NCBI RefSeq assembly: GCF_003857055.1
Contig: NZ_QGSZ01000245.1
Location: 1-45,515, forward strand
Source: Micromonospora inaquosa
GTDB taxonomy: Bacteria; Actinomycetota; Actinomycetes; Mycobacteriales; Micromonosporaceae
Length of the DNA stretch: 45,515 nt
Reading direction: 5' to 3'
The notes under the pieces are model-generated. The model was not told where the DNA came from. It did not search any database and was given only the letters and a program-made list of their open reading frames with translations. This document shows positions 27,525 to 35,715 of this stretch, in pieces. Each line of letters starts with the position of its first letter. Position 1 is the first letter of the stretch. Made by a program: the position numbers and the translations under genes.

Positions 27525-27785
27525 GTGACCATCGGCGATGTCAAGGTGACCATCCGGAGAGGTAGCCAGTCGCTCGACGAAGCCCAGATGAGCATCGAGA
27601 AGGCCAGTGCGAGACTTGCCGACGCGTCCGCGTTGGCAATCGCCACCCTGCGCGACAGCAAACGCGGGGAGGCGGCGGAGTCGCGCAAAGCACTCCGTGA
27701 AGCTGTGGACGAGGTCGCGCTGGTGCTTCGCCGCATCAAGGCCGCCAAGGATCATGCCGCCGCCTACCTCGCCGTGATCGGATGA
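27525..27785 (+). CDS. Small helical protein, paralogue 1 of 3 (86 aa)
   Basis: 86 residues, almost entirely helical: a short beta-like start (TIGDVKVTIRRGSQSL), then long amphipathic helices ending in AAKDHAAAYLAVIG. The end matches the C-terminus of the 28963 protein (AARRYISVLG), and the pattern of the whole parallels that protein and the N-terminal 85 residues of the next gene. I recall DUF6244-type proteins of Micromonosporaceae with this shape. The start is leaderless: TACCGT, six bases, GTG. The stop overlaps the next start (ATGA), so the two are translationally coupled. No catalytic residues are seen; it may be a scaffold or a WXG100-like helical hairpin. Confidence 0.7.
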   Translation: MTIGDVKVTIRRGSQSLDEAQMSIEKASARLADASALAIATLRDSKRGEAAESRKALREAVDEVALVLRRIKAAKDHAAAYLAVIG

Positions 27786-28492
27786 GCGAAAGTCTCGGCG
27801 AGGTCGTCGCCCAGCTACGAAGCGTCATAAACACCCTCCACAGTGCGGCCGTCGTCGCCCAACGCGCTCAGGCGGAGGCGGAGGAAGCCCACGCGCACTA
27901 CAGCCGCGCGGCGCGGGGCAGCAGACACCCCCAGCTCACAGGCGCTCTGACAGAAAGCAGAACTGCTGCTGAGAAAGCCGGCAGACTCGCCCGCCTGATC
28001 ACTGAGGCGGCCGACCACGTTGGCGCCTACTCCAACGCGGTCGCTCCCGGGTCAGCCTCCACCGGGCAACAGCCCGACTCAGCCATGCCGTCCGGCGAGG
28101 GTCTGCTCGCCGAGGCTGTTGAGCGCGAATCCGCACGACGGAATGTCGCCTCGTTCCTGAGTACGATGACCAGGAAGGCTGAGGACATCCAGGACAACAC
28201 TCAGAAATCCGTGGCTGCGGCCAGGGAGGCATTCGAGATTATTCGAGGCCCCCATGGTCCATCCGGGGTTCAGCAAGCCGGCACCACGTCGCCAGCGGTC
28301 GGATCTACCGTGGGGCAGCGCCTACTCAACGAAGCACCGGATGCGGCGGGACACCTCGTCGTGGTGGGGCTGGTGGCGGGCGTTGCCGTACACCGCTCTA
28401 TTCAGTCGATCCGCAAGGGAATAGCGAGGTTACGAGATCGTGAGCGTACGGACCGAGTTCGGCGACCTGATCCGCGCGATGGCACGACGTGA
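27782..28492 (+). CDS. Helical protein with hydrophobic segment, paralogue 2 of 3 (236 aa)
   Basis: Residues 1-85 (EVVAQLRSVINTLHSAAVVAQ through HPQLTGAL and HVGAYSNAVA) follow the same helical-hairpin pattern as the 86- and 87-residue neighbours. A Gly/Ser/Pro linker follows, then a second helical region (ESARRNVASFLSTMTRKAEDIQ) and a hydrophobic stretch at ~188-203 (AAGHLVVVGLVAGVAV). It ends in a strongly basic tail (RSIQSIRKGIARLRDRERTDRVRR). It could be a membrane-anchored form with its tail inside. Codon use includes ATA, AAA, CGA and ATT, unlike the neighbouring metabolic genes. It overlaps the previous gene by ATGA and the next by 53 bp. Confidence 0.7.
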   Translation: MSESLGEVVAQLRSVINTLHSAAVVAQRAQAEAEEAHAHYSRAARGSRHPQLTGALTESRTAAEKAGRLARLITEAADHVGAYSNAVAPGSASTGQQPDSAMPSGEGLLAEAVERESARRNVASFLSTMTRKAEDIQDNTQKSVAAAREAFEIIRGPHGPSGVQQAGTTSPAVGSTVGQRLLNEAPDAAGHLVVVGLVAGVAVHRSIQSIRKGIARLRDRERTDRVRRPDPRDGTT

Positions 28493-28871
28493 CTGGGGCG
28501 CTGTAGACCAACTCCTGGACGGGTTGGAAGCCTCGGGGTGGCACGGGGGAAACCAGGTGATCGGCGCGGCGTTCGCCATCACGGTCAACGACCGCTTCGC
28601 CACCACTCACTCCCCTACCGACGTCGCCCGCTTCGTCGCCGAGACGCGCGCGCAGTTCCCCGCTGCTGACTCGCTGCCCACTCTGGAGATGGAAGGGCTC
28701 GTCCGCGCGGCCCTCGGTGAGGTGGGGCTGATCGACAATCTCAGCCCTGAGACCGCTCTGCAGATGCAGATCGTGTTCCTCGCCAAGCTGCTCGAAGAGC
28801 GCGATCTCAGCGAGACGCAGCTTGAAGAGTTCGTCGCCGACGTGGAACGAACGGCAGCCGAATACCTGTAA
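28440..28871 (+). CDS. Protein of unknown function (143 aa) in the helical-protein cluster
   Basis: 143 residues, acidic, cytoplasmic and mainly helical. It begins SVRTEFGDLIRAMARRDWGAVDQLLDGLEASGW, contains IGAAFAITVNDRF and PTDVARFVAETRAQF, and ends ETQLEEFVADVERTAAEYL. I do not recognise the family. The GTG start has GAGG upstream and overlaps the previous gene by 53 bp in another frame, so the two are very likely co-expressed. The C-terminal half (LEMEGLVRAALGEVGLIDNLSPETALQMQI) looks like a small helical adaptor domain. Confidence 0.7.
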   Translation: MSVRTEFGDLIRAMARRDWGAVDQLLDGLEASGWHGGNQVIGAAFAITVNDRFATTHSPTDVARFVAETRAQFPAADSLPTLEMEGLVRAALGEVGLIDNLSPETALQMQIVFLAKLLEERDLSETQLEEFVADVERTAAEYL

Positions 28872-28962
28872 TCAGCGGGGCTGCGTGCCGCCCTCATCTC
28901 CTATAGTGTCCGTCCGACCACGCAAACGTGAACTCGTCGCGCGATCGGCAGACGGAGGGCGC

Positions 28963-29226
28963 ATGGCCAGCATTGAGGAAGTCAAGGCGGCGCTCATGCA
29001 GGCGGCCGAGCAGGGCAACGCCACCATCAACCAGATCCGGGCCGCCGCCGACAACACCGAACAGATGTTGACCCGGCTCCGCGCCATCGCCGCCGGCACC
29101 GGCCACCCGACGATCACTGAAGCCATCGCCCGAGGCGAACAGAGCAAGCAGCGCCTGGCCGAAGCCATGACCCTCGTGCAGGGCAGCTCGGAAGCGGCAC
29201 GCCGCTACATCAGCGTCCTCGGCTGA
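28963..29226 (+). CDS. Small helical protein, paralogue 3 of 3 (87 aa, DUF6244-like)
   Basis: 87 residues: ASIEEVKAALMQAAEQGNA, then a turn, ADNTEQMLTRLRAIAAGTGHP, then ITEAIARGEQSKQRLAEAM and SEAARRYISVLG. It is two or three amphipathic helices with the Gly-x-Gly-His-Pro turn also seen in weaker form (GSRHPQL) in the 236-residue neighbour. I recall the DUF6244 family in Micromonosporaceae with this pattern; no function is known to me. GGAGGG precedes the ATG. It lies 91 bp after the 143-residue gene. Confidence 0.75.
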   Translation: MASIEEVKAALMQAAEQGNATINQIRAAADNTEQMLTRLRAIAAGTGHPTITEAIARGEQSKQRLAEAMTLVQGSSEAARRYISVLG

Positions 29227-29518
29227 GGAACATCGCTGCCGTCAAAGCACCCAGCTCCACTACGGTCCGACTCCATGCGGGCCGTCAGTAGCGATCGCGG
29301 AAGCAGAGTGACCCGCAGTCAGCCACCAGACAGAATCGCTGACAACGGCCGAACTGCTGACGTCGACGTCTCCGACAGGCAGGCGAAATCGGCCAGGTGG
29401 GTCCCCCGACATCCAATTGGGCACCTCTTTCCGTTCGGACGTGCCGGCGGTCACGCCGCTTTCCGTCCCGGATCGGGAGTAACTTCTCGTACCAACGCCT
29501 TCACGAGGAGTCACTTGC
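29227..29518. other. Intergenic region before the nuclease-fold gene
   Basis: 292 bp without a supported gene. It contains a perfect 12-bp palindrome, GACGTCGACGTC (29359-29370), and TAACTT (29480-29485), a possible -10 about 34 bp before the next start. Confidence 0.45.
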
Positions 29519-30916
29519 ATGTCTGAGGAGACCTGGCTCGCTGCCCGCCTGATCCCTACGTCGGGCATCAACGGAGCGGAGGAACAGGAGCGTCGAGCGA
29601 CCTCTGCCCTCCTGGCGGTAATGAGCGCAGTCCGGGAGTTCGGGCGTGTCCTGACCCAGTCCCTCGGCGCACCGGCCGGATCGGTGGAAACTTTCATCGA
29701 AGTTCCATTCAAGCTCGGGAATCAGCAGTACTTTCCGGACGGTCTCATCCGCGTCACGCGAGGACAGCGGCAGTGGACCGCGCTGGTGGAGGTAAAGACC
29801 GGCAGCAACGCGCTGAAGACCGAGCAGTTGGAGGCATACCTGGACATTGCCCGTGAGCAGGGCTTCGACGCCCTCGTCACGATCTCCAACGAGATCGCCC
29901 CCGTCCCGGGTCAGCATCCGGCCACGATCGATCGCCGGAAGTTGCGCAAGGTCGCCCTGTACCACCTGCCCTGGACAGAGATCCTGACCCAAGCAGTGAT
30001 CCAGAAGGAGTATCGCGGCGTCGCTGATCAGGATCAGGCGTGGATCCTGGGCGAGCTGATCAGGTATCTCGAGCATCCCCGCTCCGGTGCGCTGGAGTTC
30101 AGCGACATGGGCCCGGCCTGGGTGCAGGTGCGCGACGGAGTGTCAGCAGGAACGCTGCGGGCCACCGACAGCGGAGCGGCGGAGGTGGTCGGACGCTTCG
30201 ATGCCCTGATCCGTTACGCCTGCCTGCGTCTCGGCCGGCAATTGGGTACTGATGTCACCCCTGCGCTGAGCCGCCGCGAACTTACCGATCCGGCCGCACG
30301 TAGCCAGGCGTTGGTCAACCAACTCTCCACTACCGGGACGCTGACCGGCAGCATCAGGATTCCTGGCGCGGTCGGCCCTCTCCAGGTCATGGCCGATCTG
30401 CGGGCCGGGCAGATCGTCTGCCATGTCGATGTGGACGCCCCTCGCACCGGTAGACCCACCACGAGGGTGAACTGGTTGATTCGCCAACTGAAGGACGCGC
30501 CGGACACGGTTCGCATCGAGGCGTTCGTCATGCATGCGCGAGGCGGTGGCGCGACCGATCTCCTGCGCCAGGTCCGCACCGAGCCAATGACGCTGATCAT
30601 CGACCCTACCCGCGAGCTTCGGGCGTTCCGGGTTGCCCAGAGCACAACTGCGGGATCGAAGCGCGGCAGCGGGCGAGGGGCTTTCATCGATTCGGTATTG
30701 CAGGCGATCGACGATTTCTACGAGCAGATCATCCAGAACCTCAAGCCGTGGATGCCCGCGCCGCCGCGCCTGCGTACGCCCGAAGATGTGGCGCCCGTGC
30801 AGCCGGTCGCGGCCAGCCTCGTCTCCACCGCCATCTCGTCCCAGGACAGCCCGGAGTTCGATACGCCGGCGGCGCGGGACAGCAGCTCTGCGGTTGGCAG
30901 TCACTCGGAGCAGTGA
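29519..30916 (+). CDS. Predicted PD-(D/E)XK nuclease-fold protein
   Basis: 465 residues. The N-terminal third reads as a restriction-endonuclease-like fold: FIEVPFKLGNQQYFPDGLIRV (Asp74) then QWTALVEVKTG (Glu91-x-Lys93) and LKTEQLEAYLDIAREQGFDALVTISN, the classic D...ExK pattern with a following helix Gln. The middle and C-terminal regions are alpha/beta of unknown fold (GTLTGSIRIPGAVGPLQVMADL, RVNWLIRQLKDAPDTVRIEAF). A conserved-looking stretch, GRGAFIDSVLQAIDDFYEQIIQNLKPW, precedes a low-complexity tail. I recall close homologues across actinobacteria annotated as stress response or hypothetical proteins. GAGGAG precedes the ATG. It stands at the end of the helical-protein cluster. Confidence 0.75.
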   Translation: MSEETWLAARLIPTSGINGAEEQERRATSALLAVMSAVREFGRVLTQSLGAPAGSVETFIEVPFKLGNQQYFPDGLIRVTRGQRQWTALVEVKTGSNALKTEQLEAYLDIAREQGFDALVTISNEIAPVPGQHPATIDRRKLRKVALYHLPWTEILTQAVIQKEYRGVADQDQAWILGELIRYLEHPRSGALEFSDMGPAWVQVRDGVSAGTLRATDSGAAEVVGRFDALIRYACLRLGRQLGTDVTPALSRRELTDPAARSQALVNQLSTTGTLTGSIRIPGAVGPLQVMADLRAGQIVCHVDVDAPRTGRPTTRVNWLIRQLKDAPDTVRIEAFVMHARGGGATDLLRQVRTEPMTLIIDPTRELRAFRVAQSTTAGSKRGSGRGAFIDSVLQAIDDFYEQIIQNLKPWMPAPPRLRTPEDVAPVQPVAASLVSTAISSQDSPEFDTPAARDSSSAVGSHSEQ

Positions 30917-30987
30917 TCCGAACCCGGTGAACCCCATACCTCAGGCCTTCGGCGCGAAGCACGACCTGAGCCGAACGGCCGTAACGC

Positions 30988-32679
30988 TCAGTCGGCGGGT
31001 ACGACCCTCGGCTGGCCTACCGCGGAAAGCGCGACCGCGCGGGCGTACCGGATGGCGGCGGGGGTGTCCGGGAAGAGCAGTTCCTCGCGACGTAGGTCGT
31101 CAGCGACTCCGAGGGTGGCGAGGACCTGGTCGTGGGCGGGGGTGATGCCGGAGAGCAGGACGATGATTCCGCGTCCGCGTAGCCGCCGGATCGCGTCGCC
31201 GAGGACGTGCGCACCGGTGGCGTCCATGGTGGTCACCCGGGACATCCGCAGGATGACGACACGGACGTCGGTGACCTCGGAGAGTTCGAGGAGGAAGGTG
31301 TGGGCGGCGGCGAAGAAGAGTGGTCCGTCCAGCCGGTACGCGACGATGTGTTCGGTGAGCAGCGCGTACTCCTCGGCGCTGTGCTCCCCTGGGTCGAGGG
31401 GCACCTGTTCCAGCCGGGCGCTGCGGGCCACCGCGCGCAGGGCGAGCACCACGGCGACGCCGACGCCGACCGCGACGGCGGTGACGAGGTCCCAGATCAC
31501 GGTGACGGCGAAGGTGAGTACCAGCACTACCGCATCACCCCGGGTGGCCCGGGCCAGCGCCCACAGCGAGCCAGCCTCCACCATGCGGACGGTGGTGGCC
31601 AGCAGCACCCCGGCCAGGGCGGCGAGCGGGATCCGGCCGACCAACGGCGCGGCGGCCAGCACGATCGCCGCGAGGGCGACGGCGTGGGTGAGGGCCGCCA
31701 ACTTCGACGCGGCCCCGGCGCGGACGTTGACAGCTGTCCGGGCGATGGCGGCGGTCGCCGGGATGCCGCCGAAGAGCGGGGCGGCGAGGTTGGCCAGCCC
31801 TTGACCGAACAACTCCCGGTCCGGGTCATGCCGCTGGCCGACGGTCATGCCATCGGCGACGGTGGCGGAGAGCAGGCTCTCCAGGGCGGCGAGCGCGGCG
31901 ACGGCGAGAGCGCTGGGCAGCAGCACGCCCAGCGCGTCGAGGTCGAGGAAGCTGAGCGAGGGCGCGGGCAGGCCCTGCGGCAGCGCGCCGATCCGGGCCA
32001 GATCGACCGGGATGAGCTCGGCGAGGGCGGTGGCAGCCCCGACGCCGAGCAGGGAGAATGGCAGGCCGGGTCGCCACCGGGCACCCAGCAGCATCAGCGC
32101 CGCGACGGCGAGGGCCACCGCGAGCGCGGCCGGCCGCGGGTGTACGACGAAACGGGCGACCGCGTCGAAGGCGACGGCCCAGACCTTCTCCCCGTGCGCG
32201 TCGCTGACGCCGAGTGCGGCGGGTACCTGTTGCAGTGCGATGACCACGGCGATGCCGGCGGTGAAACCCTCCAACACCGGGGTGGGCAGGTAGCGGACGT
32301 ACCGGCCCAGGCGGGCCAGGGCGAGCGCGATCAGCACGAGGCCGGCCATCGCCCCGACCATGAGCACGCCGGTGGCTCCGAACTGCTGCACCACCGGCAC
32401 CAGCACCACTGTCATCGCCCCGGTCGGCCCGGAGACCTGGAGGTTGGAGCCGCCGAAGACAGCGGCCACCGCGCCGGCGATCACCGCGGTGATCAATCCG
32501 GCCTGGGCGCCCAGGCCGGAGGTGACGCCGAACGCCAGGGCCAGCGGCAGCGCCACCACTGCCACGGTGAGCCCGGCCAGCAGGTCGCGACGCGGTGAGC
32601 GGTGGACCGCTGCCCAGTCGGCCCGGCCGGGCAGCAGGCCGAGAAGCCGCTCTCGGGCCACCGGGATGGCGCCGCTCAC
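30988..32679 (-). CDS. SulP-family anion transporter with STAS domain
   Basis: 563-residue SulP permease for sulfate, bicarbonate or a related anion. It has about 11-12 membrane segments. The first carries RRDLLAGLTVAVVALPLALAFGV, the SulP signature, and NLQVSGPTGAMTVVLVPVV follows. The C-terminal STAS domain (LDGPLFFAAAHTFLLEL, then VVILRMSRVTTMDATGAHVLGDAIRRL) is cytoplasmic and regulatory. The GTG start overlaps the arsR stop (GTGA), so the two genes form an operon. There is no adjacent carbonic anhydrase or sulfate assimilation gene, so the anion is not decided. Confidence 0.92.
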   Translation of the reverse strand: MSGAIPVARERLLGLLPGRADWAAVHRSPRRDLLAGLTVAVVALPLALAFGVTSGLGAQAGLITAVIAGAVAAVFGGSNLQVSGPTGAMTVVLVPVVQQFGATGVLMVGAMAGLVLIALALARLGRYVRYLPTPVLEGFTAGIAVVIALQQVPAALGVSDAHGEKVWAVAFDAVARFVVHPRPAALAVALAVAALMLLGARWRPGLPFSLLGVGAATALAELIPVDLARIGALPQGLPAPSLSFLDLDALGVLLPSALAVAALAALESLLSATVADGMTVGQRHDPDRELFGQGLANLAAPLFGGIPATAAIARTAVNVRAGAASKLAALTHAVALAAIVLAAAPLVGRIPLAALAGVLLATTVRMVEAGSLWALARATRGDAVVLVLTFAVTVIWDLVTAVAVGVGVAVVLALRAVARSARLEQVPLDPGEHSAEEYALLTEHIVAYRLDGPLFFAAAHTFLLELSEVTDVRVVILRMSRVTTMDATGAHVLGDAIRRLRGRGIIVLLSGITPAHDQVLATLGVADDLRREELLFPDTPAAIRYARAVALSAVGQPRVVPAD

Positions 32680-33014
32680 CTGTCCGCGCCGGTGGCGCGC
32701 AGCTCACCGAGGAGTCCGTCCCGGTCGGTGAGGACCGCGCCGAGGATCCGACGCCCGGCGGCCAGCAGGTCCGCCACGTCCGGGGTGCTGAGCGCGTACA
32801 TGACGAGGGGACCGTCGCGGTGTGAGGTGACCATCCCGGCGCGGCGCAGCACGGCGAGTTGCTGGGAGAGGTTGGAGGCCTCGACCTCGATGACGGCGAG
32901 CAGGTCGCGGACCGGCTTCGGGCCGTCCTGGAGCAGTTCGAGGACCCGGATGCGCACCGGGTGCCCGAGGGTGCGGAAGAGTTCCGCCTTCGCCTGGTAC
33001 AGCGGGACCGACAT
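32676..33014 (-). CDS. ArsR-family transcriptional regulator
   Basis: 112 residues of winged helix-turn-helix. PLYQAKAELFRTLGHPVRIRVLELLQDGPKPVRDLLAVIEVEASNLSQQLAVLRRAGMV is the standard ArsR/SmtB DNA-binding domain, followed by a beta wing (SHRDGPLVMYALSTPDV). No CVC-type metal motif is seen near the recognition helix, so it may not sense arsenic or zinc. The ATG at 33014 follows GGGGAGG; an in-frame ATG at 33050 is less likely. It is operonic with SulP and has a palindromic operator directly upstream, so it probably represses itself and the transporter. Confidence 0.9.
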   Translation of the reverse strand: MSVPLYQAKAELFRTLGHPVRIRVLELLQDGPKPVRDLLAVIEVEASNLSQQLAVLRRAGMVTSHRDGPLVMYALSTPDVADLLAAGRRILGAVLTDRDGLLGELRATGADR

Positions 33015-33036
33015 GAACACCCTCCCCGATCGATAC

Positions 33037-33066
33037 GAAGACTTTAGCACTTGAAGAAGTCTTCAA
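33037..33066. promoter_or_regulatory. ArsR-type operator upstream of arsR-sulP
   Basis: TTGAAG-AAGT-CTTCAA (33051-33066) is a near-palindrome typical of ArsR operators. A wider repeat, GAAGACTT (33037-33044) with AAGTCTTC (33057-33064), overlaps it. It lies 23-53 bp before the arsR start codon. Confidence 0.65.
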
Positions 33067-33121
33067 TCGGTGGGTGCGACGGTGCGACCGTCCGCCCACG
33101 TCGTCGGCGGGGAGTCCCCCG

Positions 33122-35563
33122 TCAGATGTCGTTGACGCAGCGCAGCACCGGGCGGGTGGTCAGCGCCCGGTCGTCCAGCGGCGCGTCCGCCTGCACGGTG
33201 AAGGTGGTCGACTCGCCGGGCAACAGGGTGACCAGCGCCTTGTCCGCGGATGCCGCCGGATCGAGGCGGTCCGGGAAGAGCGTCAGGTCGCGCAGCACCG
33301 TGCGGGCCGTGACCCGGACCCGCTGACCGCCGTCGACCGGCTCGACCGTCGCGTCCCAGGCCGCCGCCGGCCAGTCCACGTCCCGGTCCTCGGCGAAGAA
33401 CCACAGGGCGCGCTCAGCAGTGTCACCGGCCTCCGCGACCAGCAACTCGCGACGACCTTCGTCCGGCCGCGTCAGGTCCGCCGGCAGCGCCAGCACCACC
33501 GAGGAGTACGCCGGGACGTCGAGGTCCACCGAGGTCTTCGCCCTCGGCTCCCCGGTGAGCGTGAACCGGGTGACAGCAGCGGGCGCGGCCCATGCCTCTG
33601 CGGTTTCGTTGACCGCGACCAGCGCCAGGCCGCCGTCGCGGGGCTGCACGGTGAGGAGCCGGTCGGCGTACGCGTGGCGCAGCGCGTACCACAGGGGTTT
33701 GCGGCGGCCGTCGCCGTCGACTGCCGACCAGGAGGTCACCGGCCAGCAGTCGTTGAGTTGCCACACGATGGTGCCGGCGCAGACGCCCCGGTGGGAGCGG
33801 AAGTGTTCCACCCCGAGCTGGATGGCGCGGGCCTGGTTGAGCTGGGTGAGGTAGTGCCAGTCGTCGAAGTCCGCGGGCGACGGCAGGTGCGCGTCCAGGC
33901 CGCGTTGCAGCTTCGCGTCCCCGTCGGCCGCCTTCTGGTGGTGTGCCATGCCCGGTGAGTCGTGGGCCAGCGGTTCGTCCGAGATGGACCGGCGCAGCGT
34001 GGCGTACGCCGGTGGGGCCTGGTAGCCGAACTCGGCGACGAAGCGCGGCACCCACTCCCGGTATTTGGTGTAGTCGTCGGTGTTCCACACGTCCCAGATG
34101 TGGGTGGTGCCGTGCGCCGGGTCGTTGGGGTGGATCGTCTCGCTGCCCGACCAGGGGCTGCCCGGCCAGTACGGGCGGGTCGGGTCCAGTTCGCCGACGA
34201 TCCGGGGCAGCACGTCGAGGTAGTAGCCACGTCCCCAGGTGCGCCCGGCGAGGGCCGGCTGCCAGTCCCAGTCGTGCCAGCCCCAGATGTTCTCGTTGTT
34301 GCCGGTCCAGAGCACCAGCGACGGGTACGGAGCGAGCCGGGTCACCTGCTCGGCGGCCTCGGCGGCGACCTCGGTGCCGAACGGTTCCTCCTCCGGGTAC
34401 GCGGCGCACGCGAAGAGGAAGTCCTGCTGGACGAGGAGTCCGCGCTCGTCGGCGAGGTCGTAGAAGTCCGCCGACTCGTACCGGCCACCGCCCCAGACCC
34501 GCAGCAGGTTGACGTTCGCGGCGACGGCCTGGTCGAACCGCTCGGCCAGCCGGTCCCGGGTGACCCGGGTGGGGAACGCGTCGTCCGGGATCCAGTTGAC
34601 GCCGCGGACGAAGACAGGGGTGTCGTTGACAACCAACGAGAACGGGGTGCCGTGCTCGTCGGGTGTGGTGTCCAGGCGGACCGAGCGGAAGCCGATCCGG
34701 TGCGACCAGCTGTCCAGGATGTCGCCGTCCGGTGCGTGCAGGGTCACGTCGATCGGGTGACGCGCCTGGTCGCCGTACCCCCGGGGCCACCACAGCGCGG
34801 GTTCGCGGACGGTGAGGGTCAGCACGGCGGTGCGCTGCCCGGCCGGGACGACCACCTCGGCGCGGGTGCCGGCCACGGCGGCGCGGACGGTCAGCGGGAC
34901 GTCCACCACCCGCTCGACCTCGACGTGCAGCTCGACCCGGCCGTCGCGACCGTCCATGGTGACGAGTGGACGGACGGTGTCCAGCCGGGCGGTCGACCAG
35001 GCGTGCAGGCTGATCTCCTGCCAGATGCCGGCGGTGACCACTGTCGGCCCCCAGTCCCAGCCGAAGTTGCAGGCCATCTTGCGGATGAAGTGGAACGGTT
35101 CGGGGTAGGCGTTCGGCCGGTCGCCGAGCCGCGCCTGCTGCGCCTCGGCGTAGCGGTACGCGGAGTCGAAGGTGACGACCAGGTCGTTGTCACCGTCGCG
35201 CAGCAGCGGTCGGACGTCGAACCGGTAGCCGCGGTGCATGTTCGCGGTGCGGCCGACCTCGACACCGTTGAGGGTGAGGGTGGCGACGGTGTCCAGGCCG
35301 GCGCAGACCAGGTCGACGCGGTCGTCGTCGCCTGCCCGGTGGACGACTGTGGACTGGTAGACCCAGTCGGCGCGCCCGATCCAGGCCACCGCCCGTTCGT
35401 TGTCGTCGAGGTAGGGGTCTGCGATCAGCCCGGCGTCGAGCAGGTCGGTGTGCACGCAACCAGGCACGGTCGCCGGCACTGACCGGCCGGCGACCTCCTC
35501 GGGCACCTGCGCTCCGGGGGCCGCTCGCAGGGTCCAACCGTCGTAGAGTGCCTGTCGGCGCAA
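33122..35563 (-). CDS. GH2 family beta-mannosidase
   Basis: Exo-acting hydrolase that removes non-reducing beta-mannose. It has 813 residues and no signal peptide, so it is intracellular. The order is sugar-binding domain (DGWTLRAAPGAQ to ~190), Ig-like domain, and a TIM barrel with acid/base in WTGNNENIWGWHDWDW (Glu424) and nucleophile in VAEFGYQAPP (Glu511), then C-terminal beta domains. The NFGWDWGP stretch is typical of beta-mannosidases. The start is TTG with GGTGAGG a few bases upstream; no in-frame ATG or GTG lies nearby. It is divergent from lacI with a candidate operator between them, so it is probably induced by a mannoside. No mannoside transporter is adjacent. Confidence 0.92.
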   Translation of the reverse strand: MRRQALYDGWTLRAAPGAQVPEEVAGRSVPATVPGCVHTDLLDAGLIADPYLDDNERAVAWIGRADWVYQSTVVHRAGDDDRVDLVCAGLDTVATLTLNGVEVGRTANMHRGYRFDVRPLLRDGDNDLVVTFDSAYRYAEAQQARLGDRPNAYPEPFHFIRKMACNFGWDWGPTVVTAGIWQEISLHAWSTARLDTVRPLVTMDGRDGRVELHVEVERVVDVPLTVRAAVAGTRAEVVVPAGQRTAVLTLTVREPALWWPRGYGDQARHPIDVTLHAPDGDILDSWSHRIGFRSVRLDTTPDEHGTPFSLVVNDTPVFVRGVNWIPDDAFPTRVTRDRLAERFDQAVAANVNLLRVWGGGRYESADFYDLADERGLLVQQDFLFACAAYPEEEPFGTEVAAEAAEQVTRLAPYPSLVLWTGNNENIWGWHDWDWQPALAGRTWGRGYYLDVLPRIVGELDPTRPYWPGSPWSGSETIHPNDPAHGTTHIWDVWNTDDYTKYREWVPRFVAEFGYQAPPAYATLRRSISDEPLAHDSPGMAHHQKAADGDAKLQRGLDAHLPSPADFDDWHYLTQLNQARAIQLGVEHFRSHRGVCAGTIVWQLNDCWPVTSWSAVDGDGRRKPLWYALRHAYADRLLTVQPRDGGLALVAVNETAEAWAAPAAVTRFTLTGEPRAKTSVDLDVPAYSSVVLALPADLTRPDEGRRELLVAEAGDTAERALWFFAEDRDVDWPAAAWDATVEPVDGGQRVRVTARTVLRDLTLFPDRLDPAASADKALVTLLPGESTTFTVQADAPLDDRALTTRPVLRCVNDI

Positions 35564-35600
35564 GACCTCACCGCACCTTCCCGCATCGAAGGACGTTTAC

Positions 35601-35612
35601 TGAACCGGATAA
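35601..35612. promoter_or_regulatory. Candidate LacI operator, site 1
   Basis: TGAACCGGATAA lies in the divergent lacI/mannosidase region. It matches TGAACCGGTTAA at the lacI 3' end in 11 of 12 bases. The AACCGGTT core is typical of LacI-family operators. Confidence 0.55.
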
Positions 35613-35715
35613 GCTAGGCAACCGTACGTTTCGGCCTCCGCACTGTCAACGGCCGGTTGACGCCCGCGGCAGCACGTCCGCAGCAACACGTTTGCAGCAG
35701 CAAAGGAGCACGCCG

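Noticed and set aside
31207..32598. 463-codon frame opposite sulP
   Set aside because: Antisense of a clear membrane transporter; low-complexity Gly/Asp/Gln composition.
33962..35482. 506-codon frame opposite the beta-mannosidase
   Set aside because: Antisense to a gene with intact catalytic residues.
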